DNA of 64,000 nucleotides from Loripinus fragilis. Lineage: Eukaryota > Mollusca > Bivalvia > Lucinida > Lucinidae. The position numbers and the translations under genes were made by a program. Below the pieces are notes generated by a model. That model was not told where the DNA came from. It ran no database searches and saw only the letters and a list, made by a program, of their open reading frames with translations. The DNA lies in contig OZ026526.1 in NCBI GenBank assembly GCA_964019695.1, positions 7,893,254-7,957,253 of the forward strand, in the 5' to 3' direction. Shown here piece after piece: positions 33,344 through 44,815 of the stretch; the first letter of the stretch is position 1, and every line of letters begins with the position of its first letter.

Positions 33344-33464
33344 ATATTTTTTTATTTAGATTAGTAGTTGTACATCAATCTAAATCACACTTTTTACGAA
33401 GATTCCCGAAGACTGAGTGAATGGTCATTGAATATTTATATGCCTCTAGTCAAGTTTGACAAGT

Positions 33465-33660
33465 AATATTTTGCTGTATTCACACTTGTTATTGTGTCAA
33501 CATAGTTTCTGTAACGTCAGCGTCACGTTATCACCTGCGTTATCAAAGTTGATCCTCGATGAACATCCCTTGTCTGACCGAGACAGTTTCGATTGATACC
33601 TCACTATGCACAAAGTATAAATGCCTGCTGGTGCAATAAGCAAGTTACTCTATGTGTTTA
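33465..33660. promoter_or_regulatory. CRE-like repeat just upstream of gene B exon 1 (possible promoter region)
   Basis: ACACTTGTTATTGTGTCAAC, then CTGTAACGTCAGCGTCACGT, GATCCTCGATGAACATC. Copies at 25860 and 37495 show that it is a dispersed repeat. Its position 110-310 bp before the proposed start codon at 33773 makes a promoter role possible but unproven. The other two copies sit in an intron of gene A and an intron of gene B. Confidence 0.3.
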
Positions 33661-33772
33661 TATCTGTTTGGGCGATATTCTATTCGCTAGGGCGTGATGA
33701 CTATCTTCCTAATCATACATAAAATATTTTCTGCTCATTGAAGTCATTTTGAATAGATTTGTGTGTCCATAA

Positions 33773-33835
33773 ATGCAGACACCACTGATTTATTTTGACA
33801 GGTTAAGCGTGACTATTGACGGATCCAGCAGTTCT
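33773..33835 (+). CDS. Gene B exon 1 (putative, 21 codons)
   Basis: The ATG at 33773 is followed by 20 further codons, MQTPLIYFDRLSVTIDGSSS then S, and a good donor, TTCT|GTAAGT, in phase 0 as exon 2 requires. It has no sequence match to exon 1 of gene A (MSSG), so support rests on phase, donor strength and position. An internal acceptor-like TTTTGACAG at 33797-33801 leaves open that only part of this stretch is exonic. The repeat with TGACGTCA-like motifs at 33465-33660 sits just upstream, where a promoter would be expected. Confidence 0.45.
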
Positions 33836-35584
33836 GTAAGTATCATTTCTGCATTTTATATTTCGGCCAGAGAGAGACAGACTGTCTTTGTTGCATGCCC
33901 ACATAATACAATTTATAATATATCACAGATACATGAAATAGAAAACAAATGGATATACTACATGCAGCAGACAATAACTACACAGGTTTATCTTGCTGTG
34001 AACACTATTGGTCAGATTTCAGAATTGTGAACGTAATCAATATTAAAACGACACTATGGAATGCTACCTTTAAACGATAAAACTTGCTTTATATATCTGC
34101 CAAAACGTTCAAATCACATATAATGTAAAACATTTTATAGAAATCAATAAACGTTCATAATTCTAATATTTACATGCCAAAGTAAAACTTGCGTTTTATG
34201 TTTCAAACAATATATTTGCAAACTAAGGTATAGCACAGCATTAATTTAAGGGCAAATGCTTCTAAACATGAGCTCGCCCTTCCCATTTGCAATCTGTTCA
34301 ATACTTTGCAGTTTGTTCTTCGTATGAACTGTAAATATTTTAAATAAAAAGGATAATGACACTGTTCTCAATTTTTCATAATCTCATATTGAAGTTTTCA
34401 GCCGTAGGCCAATTTTCTGAAAGAATAACATCAGTCCTAAATATTAAGATGGAAAAGTTGTAATCTTCTCCCAGCTTTTTTTTAGAAATTTAATCATAAT
34501 TATTGCTTATGACCTCATGCTTTTTTAGAGAATTTGGAAATTAATTTGTTTTCCCAAGCCAGGACAAACTACTGCATCATATGTTTTGGTTTATCACCAA
34601 AATTAGGATTTGGATTTTCAGGGTAAATTATATATTGACAATTTTGACATTGAAAAATCTTATTTTTTGTTTGTTTTTAATTTCATTTTACCTTTTGGAC
34701 ACCCCCCACAGATTTTGGGCATGATTTAATCTAAAACGTTATAGTCTTATATTGATTTTTTGCCATTTTTATAATTCCATATTACTATATTGAAGTAATT
34801 CAGCAATAAAACACTACAAAAAAACACACAAAAAAAACACTGCAAACTACGTGCCCACCAGTTTCTAGTTTTTACAAGTGTCTTGTCAATGAATAGAAAG
34901 CTTGTTGCTTAACATTTATTATTGCTTTGTATCATGCATATGTCTGTATTATATGCATCTTCGCGGTGCACCATTGGCTGGTCTGTGGTCAATGACCATG
35001 ACATTTCATAAACATCCATTGCATTTTCTCAATTAGTTAGTCCATGGGCTGTATACACTTTAAGCTGTTGTTTTGCTCTAAAACTACAAGGCCAGTTTGA
35101 TTCAAAGGTCGTAGAGAATTCATAAAAAGATTGTTCAAACTGCTCCAATTACATAACTAAAAGGATGGTCATCTCATGCATTGGTGATAGAAATAGTTTA
35201 AACCTTATCTTTTTTAGAACAAACAGTCAATGACTTGGACGTTGTTAGGAAGAGTTATTTTCATAGAAACCACAGTGCCAAATATATAGCATGCTTTAGA
35301 TAAGATATTAAAAAATTAATTACATGAAAAAGCTTACAATGCCTTCTTAAAGTCAAAAACTATCCTAGTAAAAGTAAATTATTTCACTCAAGGACCAAGT
35401 GTTTTAGGAAATATTGTAATTCAAGGCCCTGTTTCACTAACGCCCCTAGGCTTTAGTGTGAGTATTGTTGGTGTAGGATCTACATACCTAGTCTGTTTAT
35501 TTGTTGATAATAGGCGGATAGTAAACCACTTAACAATACTGTCAAGCTTACTCTCAATGCATTGAAATGGGAATCTTCAGTCAG

Positions 35585-35745
35585 CCAAAGTAAGTAAAGG
35601 TGCACAAATCAGGAATCAGTGCAATCAAGTACCACACTTGGCCAAGGATACCAATGGGAAAGTGACAAACTCACAGATAGACACCACAAATGAGAGCCAA
35701 GAGGTCAGCCCTTTCCCAGCAGATGACCACAAGGCACAAGTTATT
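35585..35745 (-). mobile_element. Retroelement tail fragment, family C
   Basis: AGCCAAAGTAAGTAAAGGTG, CACAAATCAGGAATC, GGATACCAATGGGAAAGTGA, GAGAGCCAAGAGGTCAGCCC, up to GACCACAAGGCAC. A short 3'-anchored antisense copy in intron 1 of gene B. Confidence 0.85.
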
Positions 35746-36219
35746 GGCACTTAAATTGGATTCGTATCAATATATTCAAAGATAAAATAAACATTTCTAA
35801 GAAATTACAGTTCCAATTTAAACACCAACCAGATGTTACTTTAGACTCAGGTCAGTTGATGAAAATGGCTTCCTTGACCATTCTACTAGTTTTTAAAACA
35901 CTGACTTTTAGTAACCTCCAGTGTGTTGGCCCTATGAAATGTTTTCAAGTGACAATCCAAGATAGACATGGCCGTAGTAAAACATTTACCATATCTACAT
36001 TAATTGTTGGTTCCTGGTTAACTGGTGGTCAATATTGTAAGTATTGGTTAATATCTAATATCTGTTTTCCCATATCAAACGCATACAAACCGGGACTAGC
36101 AGTAAATGTTGATTTTATGAATTATATTATGTTTATCTTGTGCCTCGGTGTCAAATCTGGCTTCAGGTCCTGAATATTCTATGGTTTATGTCACTTTTTG
36201 TTTTATTTTTTTTGATTAG

Positions 36220-36305
36220 CAACAGAAAACCACGCCTCGATCCACACGATATAAAGTTTTATTCGAGAGAGAAGCTAAAATAATTCATGAAACAGGGACA
36301 CTTTT
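36220..36305 (+). CDS. Gene B exon 2 (SPRY N-terminal edge)
   Basis: 86 nt between TTTTTGATTAG and CTTTT|GTAAGT. It encodes QQKTTPRSTRYKVLFEREAK, then IIHETGTL and two bases of a split leucine. The REAKIIHETGTLL part aligns with RECKVIQETGIVL of gene A exon 2. This exon is 15 nt longer at its 5' end, and the first dozen residues are basic and unrelated to copy A. Confidence 0.78.
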
Positions 36306-37084
36306 GTAAGTATAATAATTTGATATATAATTATATTAGTAAGTAATTAAATATGAGCACTGGCCGCGAACGGCAGGAAATACTACAATCACACACTGCA
36401 GACTAACCATAAGGATCTAATCAGATTGTACAGATGCACAGCATCATGTGGAAGAGAGAGACAATTCTAAGAGCCACATGGAGACAATTAAATTAAAGCA
36501 GCCCGCTCTCTTTTCCTTAGCAAGATGATTGCAAAACTAGAAAGGACACTAAGTACTGCATGACGTCATTTTTGTTTTATTTACACTATTAGGACAAATA
36601 AAAAAATTTAAGTTTAATACAGATTAGTCAGGATGACCCATTGTTAAAATTGAGGGTTTCTAGGTTTTGATCGATTTTGAATTTGCAAAAAGTGTAGATC
36701 ATGATGAGATGCAGAAAACGCGATATATTTACTTGCATATTTTTTAATAAAACAGTTTTCCATGCCATCACACAGAAATTACCTGGAATCCAGATCAGGG
36801 CCCCATTTTTTGTTGCGCGTGATATCAGGTCAAACATTTGTTCCAAACAAACACCATAAATCATTATGAGTGTCATTATCAGTGTCTAAAAAGTTTAAGT
36901 GAAAATTCTCAGTTAAAGATCAGATTACATAGGACTTCCAATAAATACAACATTGGGTTAATTACTCTTCTGCAACAAGGCATATCAGAACCTATATTTT
37001 ATGGTGATTTAGTTTAAAAACGAATTGTTGTAAACGTAATTTTAGTGATCAATTCAAAAAGATTATCAAACATAGTGACAGTCT

Positions 37085-37400
37085 ACATGCCTGGTTTTAA
37101 ACCCAATCACGGTTTATAGCTATGGTTTCCTCCATAATTGCACGACTGTGGCTCAGGCCTCAGACTCTATGACGGCTCTGACGTAAAGCTTTAATGGGTG
37201 GGTTGGTGCCTGATGCTTATCTGTAGCTGGACCCACCATGGCTCAACTTGAGGTTTTCTTTAGCTCTTACTATCGGTGAGTTGTGAGCCCTTTTCTTTGT
37301 TTCATCATAGTGTGTTAATTTGATTAGAGTGTTTCTCCATGATGATACATTGCAATTGTTAGAAGGATTTCATGCGAGCTGAACATTTCTTGTACTTCAA
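37085..37400 (+). mobile_element. Retroelement 3' fragment, family D
   Basis: CTGGTTTTAAACCCAATCAC, then GGTTTATAGCTATGGTTTCC reads as LNPITVYSYGFLHNC, like the C-terminus NPITVGNFAFLFNC of the 60912 frame. It is followed by CTCAGACTCTATGACGG and an untranslated tail that differs from family C (CCCTTTTCTTTGTTTCATCA). Confidence 0.65.
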
Positions 37401-38564
37401 CAACAACAGAATCTAGGGCTAAGATTTGGTACCTGTAAAATGCTTTAGCGATATTTTATGTAAAAAAACCCCATAAAATTCATTTATAGCCATTTGTTTT
37501 GCTGCAATAACACTTGTTATTGTGTTAACATTTTTTCTGGAACGTCAGCGTCACGTTTTATTACATCGGCGTCGGGTTATTATCTGCGTTATCAATGCTG
37601 ATCCTCGATGTGCATCAGTGGTCTGATTCCATGGGATGTCGCGGAATCTGCCGAGGCAGTTCCGATTGAGAACTTGTTGCGGGTAAACCTGACCTTGCTG
37701 CATACAAACAAACAAAGGCACAAATCAGACCGCGCGAATTTCTTTAATATTCGCTTATTATACAGTATTATAGCTATACTGGCTTCAATCAAAATTTGAA
37801 TTGTTCAGCTAGCCCCTGTAACTGAGCATTGTGAGTCTTTCTAAGTTGGAAGTTTCCCACGACGAGGCCAATTTTCTATAACTAAAAAAAAAAAATCTAG
37901 TTTTTATGTTTTTCACATTGATTTTCGGTGATAACTTTTTTATAACTACTTTTAGCAAACTGTGTTGGAGAGGAAAATAAGCGCCAATTTCTCCAAATGG
38001 CATCATAATCCAAGATGCTGCAGTTAACCCTGCGCATAGATGCACTCTTTGAGACTTTAAATCAAAGCTCAAACAAACGAAGATAAATATATCAGTCAGA
38101 AAAACTACATTGCGCCGCCCTAATTCACTAACTGAAGCAATGGATGTCTTACTTTAACATATTGAAAACCGCGCCTGGTTTGCTCGTGCGTTAAACTACT
38201 GGGGTCATCTCGAAACTGCCCGTTTCGGAGCACGTGCATAAGAGAAAAACTTGCACGTCATGGGTAATCACAGCTTCTCCTCCTACAAATGATTACGCTC
38301 AGATTAGATTCTGTACTTTATGGGTTTGCAAAAAGCAGGATTATGCTATGCACAGATTCTGAATAACGGTATATTCACCGCTTGTGAACATTCTTTTGAG
38401 ACGAACCCTTTTTGTGCCTCTACGAAATTTTCCTGTCAATAAAAGACTTAGAAATTTCGGCTCATTCCGTTTATTGCAAATCCTTCATCTATATACACAA
38501 AAATCTGTTTGCCCCACAAACTTCGGACCTTTTGAAAAAAATGGTGTTAAGTTTTCTGTACAAC

Positions 38565-38712
38565 TTTGTGGTCACCTGCTAGGAAAGGGCTGACCTCTTG
38601 GCCTTCGTTTGTGGTGTCTAACTGTGAGTTTGTCACATTCCCATTGGTATTCTGGGTCAGGTGTGGCAGTTGATTGTATCGATTCCTGATTTTTGCACCC
38701 TTAATTACTTTG
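38565..38712 (+). mobile_element. Retroelement tail fragment, family C
   Basis: TTGTGGTCACCTGCTAGGAA, AGGGCTGACCTCTTGG, TTCTGGGTCAGGTGTGGCAG, TCGATTCCTGATTTTTGCAC, CCTTAATTAC. A 3'-anchored, strongly 5'-truncated copy in intron 2 of gene B. Confidence 0.85.
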
Positions 38713-39059
38713 TTGCGAGTAAACCTGACCCAAAATTTCAATAGTTTAACTAGCCATGTAAATGAGCAGTGTGAGTCCATCTGAGTTGGAAGTTTCCCAG
38801 GATGAGGCCAATTTCCTATTACTATAGGGTAAAGTCAGGTAAACTCGGACATCAGGTAAATTCGGACACACGTTTGTAAACAGTGGACATCCAGATGTGA
38901 CGGCTCCTTATGAGCCGTCTCATCAGGATTTTCACTGTTTGCTTAGTTAATTTATTTTTATTCCAATAATTGAACTATGAAACAAATAAGGTGGCTGTCC
39001 GAATTTAGCTGTCTGTCCGAATATACCCGACTTTATTCTATCGTCACTGTATTTTTCAG

Positions 39060-39145
39060 GTATGATACTAATTCCTCAGCTATACCTGTGGCACAGTTTG
39101 TAGGATGTCGTCCAATGACAAAGGAACACAATAATTTCTCTATCA
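39060..39145 (+). CDS. Gene B exon 3 (SPRY, FVGCRPM segment)
   Basis: 86 nt between TATTTTTCAG and ATCA|GTAAGT. It encodes LYDTNSSAIPVAQFVGCRPM, then TKEHNNFSI. FVGCRPMT...N.FSI is the typical SPRY strand seen in many family members (VG.RP.....NYFEV). Length and both phases equal gene A exon 3. A palindromic element of the REKTCLRGF type starts 14 bp after the donor (39160). Confidence 0.9.
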
Positions 39146-39159
39146 GTAAGTTTATATAT

Positions 39160-39396
39160 GGGCCACGTCGCGAGAAAACCTGTCTTCGGGGTTTCCGAAA
39201 AAGTGAGATTCAAACCAGCCTGCTCATCTACAGAGACTAGCTAGACAGTTGAAATTTCGCTTGTAGCAAGCTTAGATATGGTACTTTCCAAAACGTGAAT
39301 AACAAAGGCGCTGATCAGACTGCGCGGATGCGCAGGCTGGTCTGCGCCTGTGTTGCTCGCAAAACCCCGAAGACAGGTTGTCTCTCGTCGAGGCCC
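39160..39396. repeat. REKTCLRGF-type palindromic element
   Basis: GGGCCACGTCGCGAGAAAAC, CTGTCTTCGGGGTTT on the left mirrors AAAACCCCGAAGACAGGTTG, TCTCTCGTCGAGGCCC on the right. The middle holds GCGCTGATCAGACTGCGCGG, ATGCGCAGGCTGGTCTG. Translated end to end the left arm gives GPRREKTCLRGFRK, a peptide I regard as repeat-encoded, not a gene. Confidence 0.8.
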
Positions 39397-39871
39397 AATT
39401 ATTCGCTAGGCCCTAATAATGTTTAAAGGTATAAAATTGTGATTATTTTCTTATCACTAAGTCTGAATGTATTTGTTGGATACGCAAAAGAACCGTCTTA
39501 TCGAGACAGTTCTTTTTAATACCCACAACATATGGTCGGTTGAGAAATAAGATTTTTTTTTATTTCCCTGTTATATCTGAAAGCCAGCTAATTCTCACAG
39601 CAAGATATGTGTTGTTTAAAGACATATTTATTTCTTTAGTAGAAGGACCCCCGCCCCCCCCCCCCCCAAGGTCATAGTTCACATCAAAGGACAGCCATAT
39701 CTACTCCATAATAAGGTGATTAAGCGGATTAAAACTATCTCTGTGTGGGGCCTGGAACGGGGCAATTGGATGAAAACAAATTAATTTAAGGGGCAATAAA
39801 ATGCTCAATATGGGGCAATCAAATACTCAATATTGGGTTATTATATACTGATCTCTATTATTTTAGTTTTC

Positions 39872-39928
<57 letters not shown>
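39872..39928 (+). repeat. (TAA)n microsatellite
   Basis: About nineteen uninterrupted TAA units in intron 3 of gene B. Confidence 0.95.
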
Positions 39929-39931
<3 letters not shown>

Positions 39932-40961
39932 CTTTACATGCTGGGTAATCTTCATACAGCGGTATTCCTCTGTTGACTTTTTGTTCAAATTTACCGTTTT
40001 CAACAAATCTTTCAAGAACACGTTCAGAGCGTCAAACGGTTCGGATTCCGATTGAGATTATTGTTCTGGGACCAAATGGTTTGCTAAGGTTATCAGCAGA
40101 AGTGATGAAAAAGGTTAAAATTAATGATTCACTTTTGACCCTTTTAATTATGGTGAATTTACCTTATATATTGATACAATTAGCATAGATTCTTCCATTT
40201 TGTATTTTTTGGGGTCATAGTTTGAATTTTTTTAAATCTAACATATTTCTGTACCAGAGGATTATTTATATCTGACCCCAGTTTCATCTGGGTTTTCACT
40301 GTTTGCCTTGGTATCCAGACATTGTCTGCTGATAACCCTGGCAAACAATTTGGACCCAGACCAGGACTTACAGAATCAGGGCCCTGATCTGGATCCAAAC
40401 CGTTTGATATTCCGAAAGTGTTGCTGAAGATTTTGAATCTCCTATCCTGCTATCCTTTTTTGAAAACACTGTAGATCCAGACCAGCTGGCTTCTGCAAAC
40501 AATTAAGGCATGCATTTGACTATCAAAGAGTGGTAGTTTTAGACTATATCACCAGATCGCTTAATTTCATAATTTCAAAATAAATAAAGTTCGTTGTTTC
40601 CTATTGAACATGACGCCATCTCTCTCTACCAGATCTTACCCTTTATTATATACCTATCACTGATACGACTTTAGAACTGCCTGTTTTCTGGCAATCTGAT
40701 ACAGAAAGCCGGATCAACGAACTGAGGTTTTCTGAATCCATATCACTATCCTTTAAAACGAGGCTAACGTCGGTTACCTGCTTTTGCGGCGACGTTACGT
40801 AAAGTAAATTGCAAGCATGGAACCAGAGACGGAAAACGTACTGACGTGACGACAAGAAACGTAACGTTATGGCAAACGTTCCCGCAATTTTTCGAGATTA
40901 AAGACCAAAACAGGTTTTAAAATCAGAAAGAATGTCAGAAAAAAAGGTATATAATAAACAA

Positions 40962-41124
40962 ATTATCATAATAGTAACTTGATCTGGCGTACAGTAACAC
41001 GTCTCGTGGATGAGGCCATGCCAATGGATCACCCTCGACGCTGCGCGTCTCGGGTGATCTGATGGTATGACCTAATCCACTCGACGTGATACATTACGCC
41101 AGATCAGGTTACTATTATGATAAT
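40962..41124. repeat. 163 bp palindrome
   Basis: ATTATCATAATAGTAACTTG, ATCTGGCGTA on the left and TACGCCAGATCAGGTTACTA, TTATGATAAT on the right. The inner part GGATCACCCTCGACGC-TGCGCGTCTCGGGTGATC forms a second stem. It is a short foldback element in intron 3 of gene B with no coding content. Confidence 0.82.
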
Positions 41125-42711
41125 GTGTATGTATCTGCACATTTGCTTGTCAGAGAGCCAGATATCACTGATAGTATCTTATCTCTACTCTGCATATCCT
41201 GTCTTTAAAGGTAAGTATTGTAGATAAAGAATGTCGTGGACACCAAATAAGGAATTCTGAGATTTACCCCGGGTAAGAAAATCTTATCTTACAAATCTTA
41301 TCTTACACGTGAGGGCTCTGTACATTGGTTGTATCATAGTAGTCATGTGACGTCATTGTTTCGCGTAAATGACGTCATCATGTCATGTCCCATCTCAGCG
41401 TATTTAGGAACTTCTGGGAGCCTTTTTTCAACATAAAGAAAATCGATGGATTAATCGTATGAGGGTTGAATAGAAAAATAAATCCCTCTCGATCACCATT
41501 TTTCATTGCTTGGCAAGACTCCTGATGCCAAACAGTGATCCTTGGAAGGGATTTTTCTTTCTCAGTCACATACCAATGCATACAAGATCGGGTGATTCCT
41601 ATTTTAGTTCGCTGTCGGAAAAATCTGTCCCACATTGCTACCCATGTGCGATGAGCGTAACTAATACGAGATAAGCCACACGTGGCCAGTTTCTAATGGG
41701 AGATAACCCACACGTGACATTTGTGTTTTATGACTGTATTCCTTCGAAAACGAAAGTTGAATTGTTGACAATCTGGAAAAATGTCAATGTTTAAATTTCA
41801 GCAATTTAAGTAGGCCTTCACCGTGGAATAAAGTAAAAAGTAGAACATTTATTCAATGCTTTGAACATGCTGAGTGCATTGCGATTGACATATTTGACGT
41901 GGACTTGGCAATGCGTGTTATAACGCCATGCTATAAAATCGATAAACCACTATAATTGCATAAAAAACAGTATCTCATGTTATTAACAGCCATGTTTTAG
42001 CCGGCAAGAACTCCTGCGTTAATCAGGCAATTCACGTGCTGTTAATGGACGGCTTTTGTACTATACATATACGCAATCTAGGCCGTTATAAAAATTGACG
42101 TCGTCAACAGTAAGGTGCATGGAAACGAACGTAATTTAGTGACGACAGGATAACGCAAATCTTTCCTCTTTAACAGGCTTTTTCAAAACCTTCATGCTTT
42201 TGTGCGCTAATATAGTAATACTAAAACGAACTTTTTGAAGCGTTTTTCCAAATTTATTAAGTGACCAGATGACATTATGCAATTATAACGATCATAAATT
42301 GTTTTCTGATACACTTCCTTGGGGTCGTTAAAACCCTCTATTTCCAGGCACGGGTTTCAACACCACCCTTGGGGTCCAACAGGTGTTGATTCATAGAAAA
42401 ACATGTTTGATCCTTATAGTGGTTTGCAGATTTTTTGCGTCACGTAGTGATGTCCGTAATAACGCTGCGTCAAATAAGGCAAACTCATGACGTTTTACGC
42501 TTTAATGCAATTTTTAAGTTATTTTATTGTCATTTGAAAAATAGAATTTAACATTTGTGCTCCTGTATTATTGAATTTATTAACATTTACATTTTATCAC
42601 TGGTCCCCAACTTGTTTAAATAGTTCAATAAAACTTGAGCACTTATGTAAGATCCTATGTGTCTTTAATAGTTGAATATGCATTTTAAGAGTTGTTTCTA
42701 TGACCTTTTAG

Positions 42712-42832
42712 AAATTTTGAAGACTGGCCAAAAGGGATTTATAGGCATAGGACTTGTTCCTAAGGATTATCCACCCAACAGAATGCCAGGATGGAATTTA
42801 AAATCAATTGGCTACCACGCAGATGACGGTGG
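42712..42832 (+). CDS. Gene B exon 4 (SPRY core)
   Basis: 121 nt between ATGACCTTTTAG and GGTGG|GTAAGT. It encodes K-ILKTGQKGFIGIGLVPKDY, then PPNRMPGWNLKSIGYHADDG. It carries the hallmark GIGL, PGW and S-GYH-DDG motifs of B30.2/SPRY domains. The 6.4 kb intron that follows, against 2.0 kb in gene A, is filled with retroelement tails and other repeats (43.1-49.2 kb). Confidence 0.95.
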
Positions 42833-43357
42833 GTAAGTAGTGATATATTTTCTATATCTTTTTGTATAGACTTTGAGGTGCATGTATAATGCGGGTATTG
42901 ATGTAAGATTTATTACCATTTAATACAAGGTTTACTAAAAATAGTAAGAAAAAACTTAGTTACCCAGGCTGATACTGCTCCTGACAGCCTGTTCAAGTGA
43001 ACCCATATCTGCCCTCAAATGTCTATACCTGCCGTCGCGTACACCCATATTGGCCCTTGCGTGCACCCTCATCATCATAAATGACGGCATTCACGACACC
43101 GCAATGAAAAGACCCACGTAAAAATGTAATTTATCATATGACGTCGCGTCTGGGAGTGAAATAACGCCATGCAATAAAATCGATAAACCACTAGGATAAA
43201 CCACTAGTGGTTTATAGATTTACAGGAAACGTTATGACGTCCATTACATTGTTGCGTACATAATGACAAAAGTATAACGTTTTTACGCCAGAAATCAGAT
43301 TTTAAAGTATTTCTCATATGATAAATAGAATCTAACATTCATGCTCTAGTATAATTG

Positions 43358-43450
43358 AATTTATTAAACTCGTTGCGAAAAAGAGATAAAATGCTCAGCA
43401 AGCCTCGCATTTTATATCTTTTCCCATCTCGTTTAATAAATTCAATAAAA
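43358..43450. repeat. Palindrome, family of 17726-17832
   Basis: TGAATTTATTAAACTCGTTG, AAGAGATAAAATGCTCAGC and GCCTCGCATTTTATATCTTT, CTCGTTTAATAAATTCAATA fold back on each other. The wider repeat starts upstream (ATAACGCCATGCAATAAAAT at 43161), which also occurs at 41920-41960. Downstream, ATGAACACCCATGTAAGATC also occurs at 42637-42660. Confidence 0.7.
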
Positions 43451-43799
43451 CATGAACACCCATGTAAGATCCTCTATATAAAGTTTAAAACGCCGCCTCC
43501 TCCACGTTACCAGGCATATAGGGCAGGTTGCTCCATATTTGCCCAGAACGATATGCCTTGTAACGTTACAGTGTTCATCAATTTATATATAAGTAATACT
43601 CAACCTTTTTGCTTAGGTACAGAGACTGGCTAGAATATTTAAATATTGCAAGACTTAGTACATGTAGCATATAGTACTGTAGATGAGCCTTGATGGGGGT
43701 TTGCAACAACAAAGGCTCAGACCAGCCTGAGAGATTTAAGTCCAATATTGAATTTAGATATTAAATCATAGTATCTGTGGTAAATTTAGAAAAAAATCT

Positions 43800-44815
43800 T
43801 GCCTGTCGGGGTTTACCTGTTGGATTTATTTTGCTCAGGTGTTCAGTTTTATTAACTGTTTAGTCCTAGTCTTTGCTTCATCTCCTTTTTATATCTTCAT
43901 TCGTATGTTCTAGGAGATGATGCATTGATAAGTTAGGGGTATTTTACGCAAACCAAACATCTATGTGTCTTGACCCACATCTTAACTAAGGGTGAGGTTG
44001 GCGCTGTGAAACAAGTTTAAGCCCTCCAGTAAAGTATTTTTACTGACTCACAGTATCAAAGCGGTACCTCTTTTGTGGATCAGTTATGTTATTTCTGTCT
44101 TGTTTTTCTTATGCTTTTGTGCCCGTCTGTTTATTGATGCCTTTAGGTCACCTGCTGGGAAAGGGGTAACCTCTTGACTCTCGTTTCTGATGTCTTTTTG
44201 TGACTGTGCCGACTTAAAGACTTTCTATTGATGAGATGGGATGGCCTGATGCTTTTGCTGTTGTCCGGCCCACCAGGGTTTACATGTTGGATTTCTTTTA
44301 ATCCAGTATTCAATTTTATTTACTGATGAGTCCTTATCTTTGCTTTATCTCCTTTTTATATCTTGATTTATATGTGCTATGAGATGATGCATTGATAAGT
44401 TAGGGGTCTTTTGTGCAAACAAAAAGACTTTGTGTCTGATCCACATCTAAACTTAGGGTAAGCCTGCACGTCGTGAAGCTGGTTTAAGCCCTCCAGTAAA
44501 ATATTTTTACTGACGTTTCCAAGGCGATGCTTCTTTTGTGGATCATTTATGTTATTTCGGTCTTGTTTTTGTTATGCTTTCATGCGCTTCTGTTTATTGA
44601 TGCCTTGTGGTTACCTGCTGGGAAAGGGCTGACCTCTTGGTTCTCGTTTGTGAAGTTGTCATTTTCCCATTCGTATTCTTGTTCAGGTGTGGTGCTTGAT
44701 TGTATCACTTCCTGATCTTTGCCCTCTTTCTTACTTTGTCACTTTCTCATTGATATCCTTTGTCATATGTGGTGCTTGTTTGTATCAACCCCTGATCTTT
44801 ACCCTCTTTCTTACT
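43800..44815 (+). mobile_element. Two to three tandem family C tails
   Basis: First copy 43800-44220 (GTCGGGGTTTACCTGTTGGA through GGTCACCTGCTGGGAAAGGG). Second copy 44221-44735, from TTGATGAGATGGGATGGCCT to ATCACTTCCTGATCTTTGCC, TCTTTCTTACTTTG. A third repetition of only the final 80 bp runs to 44815. Each differs by many substitutions, so these are separate old insertions or a tail duplication. Confidence 0.78.

Larger units (their letters stand above)
31460..33345. other. Nest of inverted repeats with two opposed tRNA-like heads
   Basis: CTGATAGCCTAGTGGCTAGT at 31471 and, on the minus strand, CTGATAGCCTAGTGGATAGT ending near 33337 both match the A box TRGCNNAGYGG. The minus-strand copy also has a good B box, GGGTTTGAGTCC. 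Inside, TGTGAATCTTCAAAAAGACT (32034) faces the inverted TGTGAATCTTCAAAATCATT (33257), and further in lies the TIR element 32135-32829. These read as successive insertions. No coding frame. Confidence 0.55.
26288..33772. other. Region between gene A and gene B: repeats only
   Basis: I find no exon. The ORFs are short and fall in repeats or lack splice context. The contents are the palindrome 26435-26582, family C tails (26935-27395, 29065-29115, 29912-30415), a TGTC-rich microsatellite (28440-28545), a SINE-like copy (30785-30990), a palindromic-repeat copy (31670-31800) and the nested inverted repeats at 31460-33345. The stretch 27400-28430 and most of 28550-29900 show no structure I can name. 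Confidence 0.6.

Noticed and set aside
35856..36173. 105-codon ORF with a hydrophobic start
   Set aside because: No recognisable domain, no splice context, and it sits in intron 1 of gene B just after a retroelement tail. I cannot support it as a gene.
39158..39240. GPRREKTCLRGF peptide as a protein-coding exon
   Set aside because: The same peptide-encoding sequence recurs at other palindromic elements in the window, so it is repeat DNA read in frame.
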